This document shows, one piece after another, positions 5,145-5,773 of a stretch of 5,773 nt of DNA (the stretch's first letter is position 1; each line of letters begins with the position of its first letter). The DNA is from Candidatus Stahliibacteriota bacterium (GTDB taxonomy: Bacteria > Hydrothermota > Tepidihabitantia > SM23-42). Below the pieces are notes generated by a model. It saw only the letters and a program-made list of their open reading frames with translations. It was not told the DNA's origin and did no database searches. The stretch spans positions 1 through 5,773 of the forward strand of contig JAUWLY010000200.1 in assembly GCA_030613445.1 (NCBI GenBank), in the 5' to 3' direction. A program made the position numbers and the translations under genes.

Positions 5145-5745
5145 TCAACTCATTCAATATCGTTGTCGCAAAATCCTTCGCAGTTTTTGGACCCGAACCA
5201 GTAATGATCTTTTCGCAAACCTTTACATCAGCTTTGACATAACATCCACCACAATTTGCAATTTCATCCTTAACCGCTGGATATGCCGTCACTTCGATAT
5301 CTTTTAGTATCCCTGCTCGAGCAAGGACAACTGGAGCAATACATATCGCCGCAATAGTCTTACCGGCTCGATTGAACGCCTGAATAATACTATGGAGTAC
5401 AACATTATCCCACAAGACTTCACAGCCAGTCCCGCCCACAACCAAAAGAACATCATAGAGATCAGGGATTACCTGTTCAAGCGTCAGGTCAGGCTTAACA
5501 ACCATGCCAAGCATACCCTTTGCCGGTAAAGTATCGGTTGAAGCAACAGTCACTTTTAGCCCTGATTTAGTGAATAAATCATACGGTTCTTTGAATTCTT
5601 CATCACGAAAATCTTCTGGAGCAATCACCATTAAAACTGATTTAGCAATCTGTACTGGCTTTTCTGGGGAAACGACTTGTGTTTGCTCTTCTCCCCCACC
5701 ACAACATATAGTCAAAAGAATTGCCAGAACCAATATTCTTTTCAT
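5137..5745 (-). CDS. DJ-1/PfpI-family protein with a lipoprotein-type signal
   Basis: A 202-residue member of the DJ-1/PfpI superfamily, which includes proteases, deglycase/glyoxalase-like enzymes and chaperones. Residues 1-15 (MKR, hydrophobic core, LTICC) followed by GGGEEQ look like a lipoprotein signal. The lipobox is irregular (LTI-Cys14 or TIC-Cys15), but the polar tether up to about residue 35 fits. The domain begins at VLMVIAPEDFRDEEFKEP (37-54), with the family Glu near 49-50. It continues with YDVLLVVGGTG (97-107) and the nucleophile elbow AAICIAP (132-138) with Cys135, where Ile replaces the His that follows Cys in PfpI. It ends with IITGSGP (180-186). NCGGCY (164-169) gives an extra CxxC pair, and Cys108 and Cys177 are also present. 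The ATG at 5745 follows AAGGGGG with 4 nt spacing. It is the first visible gene of the dtd-yicC-gmk operon. The substrate is unknown. Confidence 0.88.
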   Translation of the reverse strand: MKRILVLAILLTICCGGGEEQTQVVSPEKPVQIAKSVLMVIAPEDFRDEEFKEPYDLFTKSGLKVTVASTDTLPAKGMLGMVVKPDLTLEQVIPDLYDVLLVVGGTGCEVLWDNVVLHSIIQAFNRAGKTIAAICIAPVVLARAGILKDIEVTAYPAVKDEIANCGGCYVKADVKVCEKIITGSGPKTAKDFATTILNELSE

Positions 5746-5773
5746 AAAACCCCCTTAAACAAATAGTAAATGG

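Noticed and set aside
5746..5773. Possible -10 box TACTAT (5768-5763) upstream of the DJ-1 gene
   Set aside because: The -35 region lies beyond the window edge, so a promoter cannot be supported.

Overview
This window is a moderately AT-rich, densely packed bacterial chromosome segment. It carries eight protein genes (one cut by the left edge) and one tRNA gene, and no gene-free stretch exceeds 300 bases. No insertion sequence, phage gene, CRISPR array or integration site was found. Bacterial traits are sigma70-like promoters, Shine-Dalgarno sites and a dtd-yicC-gmk housekeeping cluster. The mix of a secreted beta-helix protein (VPQDYPTIQ... / VVVAPGTY), a pyruvoyl-type arginine decarboxylase and intergenic TTTAAC-rich DNA suggests an uncultured candidate phylum such as WOR-3/Stahlbacteria or a relative. 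That placement is a guess from the general look of the proteins, not a demonstrated assignment.

Left part (1-1224, minus strand): the N-terminal 81 codons of a secreted right-handed beta-helix protein, with its own promoter and Shine-Dalgarno site, lie downstream of a ten-helix EamA/DMT-type transporter. Middle (1225-2447): a 74-bp divergent promoter region separates the transporter from a plus-strand membrane protein. The membrane protein joins an extracytoplasmic N-terminal domain to a YhfC-type (glutamic-type) intramembrane protease domain. Both genes of this pair appear to be transcribed as leaderless mRNAs from back-to-back promoters; the plus-strand one matches the consensus exactly.

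Right of centre (2455-3085, minus strand): tRNA-Ala(CGC) has its own strong promoter. The pyruvoyl-dependent arginine decarboxylase gene starts 12 nt after the tRNA 3' end, so the two probably form a tRNA-mRNA dicistron. The 139 bp between this unit and gmk contain degenerate, roughly 8-bp-phased GGTTAAAT/ATTTAACC repeats in inverted orientation.

Right part (3225-5745, minus strand): a tight operon runs DJ-1/PfpI-like lipoprotein, D-aminoacyl-tRNA deacylase (dtd), YicC/YloC endoribonuclease, guanylate kinase (gmk). Its junctions are an 8-bp overlap, a direct abutment and a 24-nt gap, which point to translational coupling. The cluster groups translation quality control, RNA processing and GTP/nucleotide supply with a possible cell-surface stress protein. 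There is no single new multi-gene system that I can defend. The most unusual signals are the leaderless back-to-back promoters, the fused YhfC protease, the tRNA-decarboxylase dicistron and the cysteine-rich lipoprotein DJ-1 homologue.
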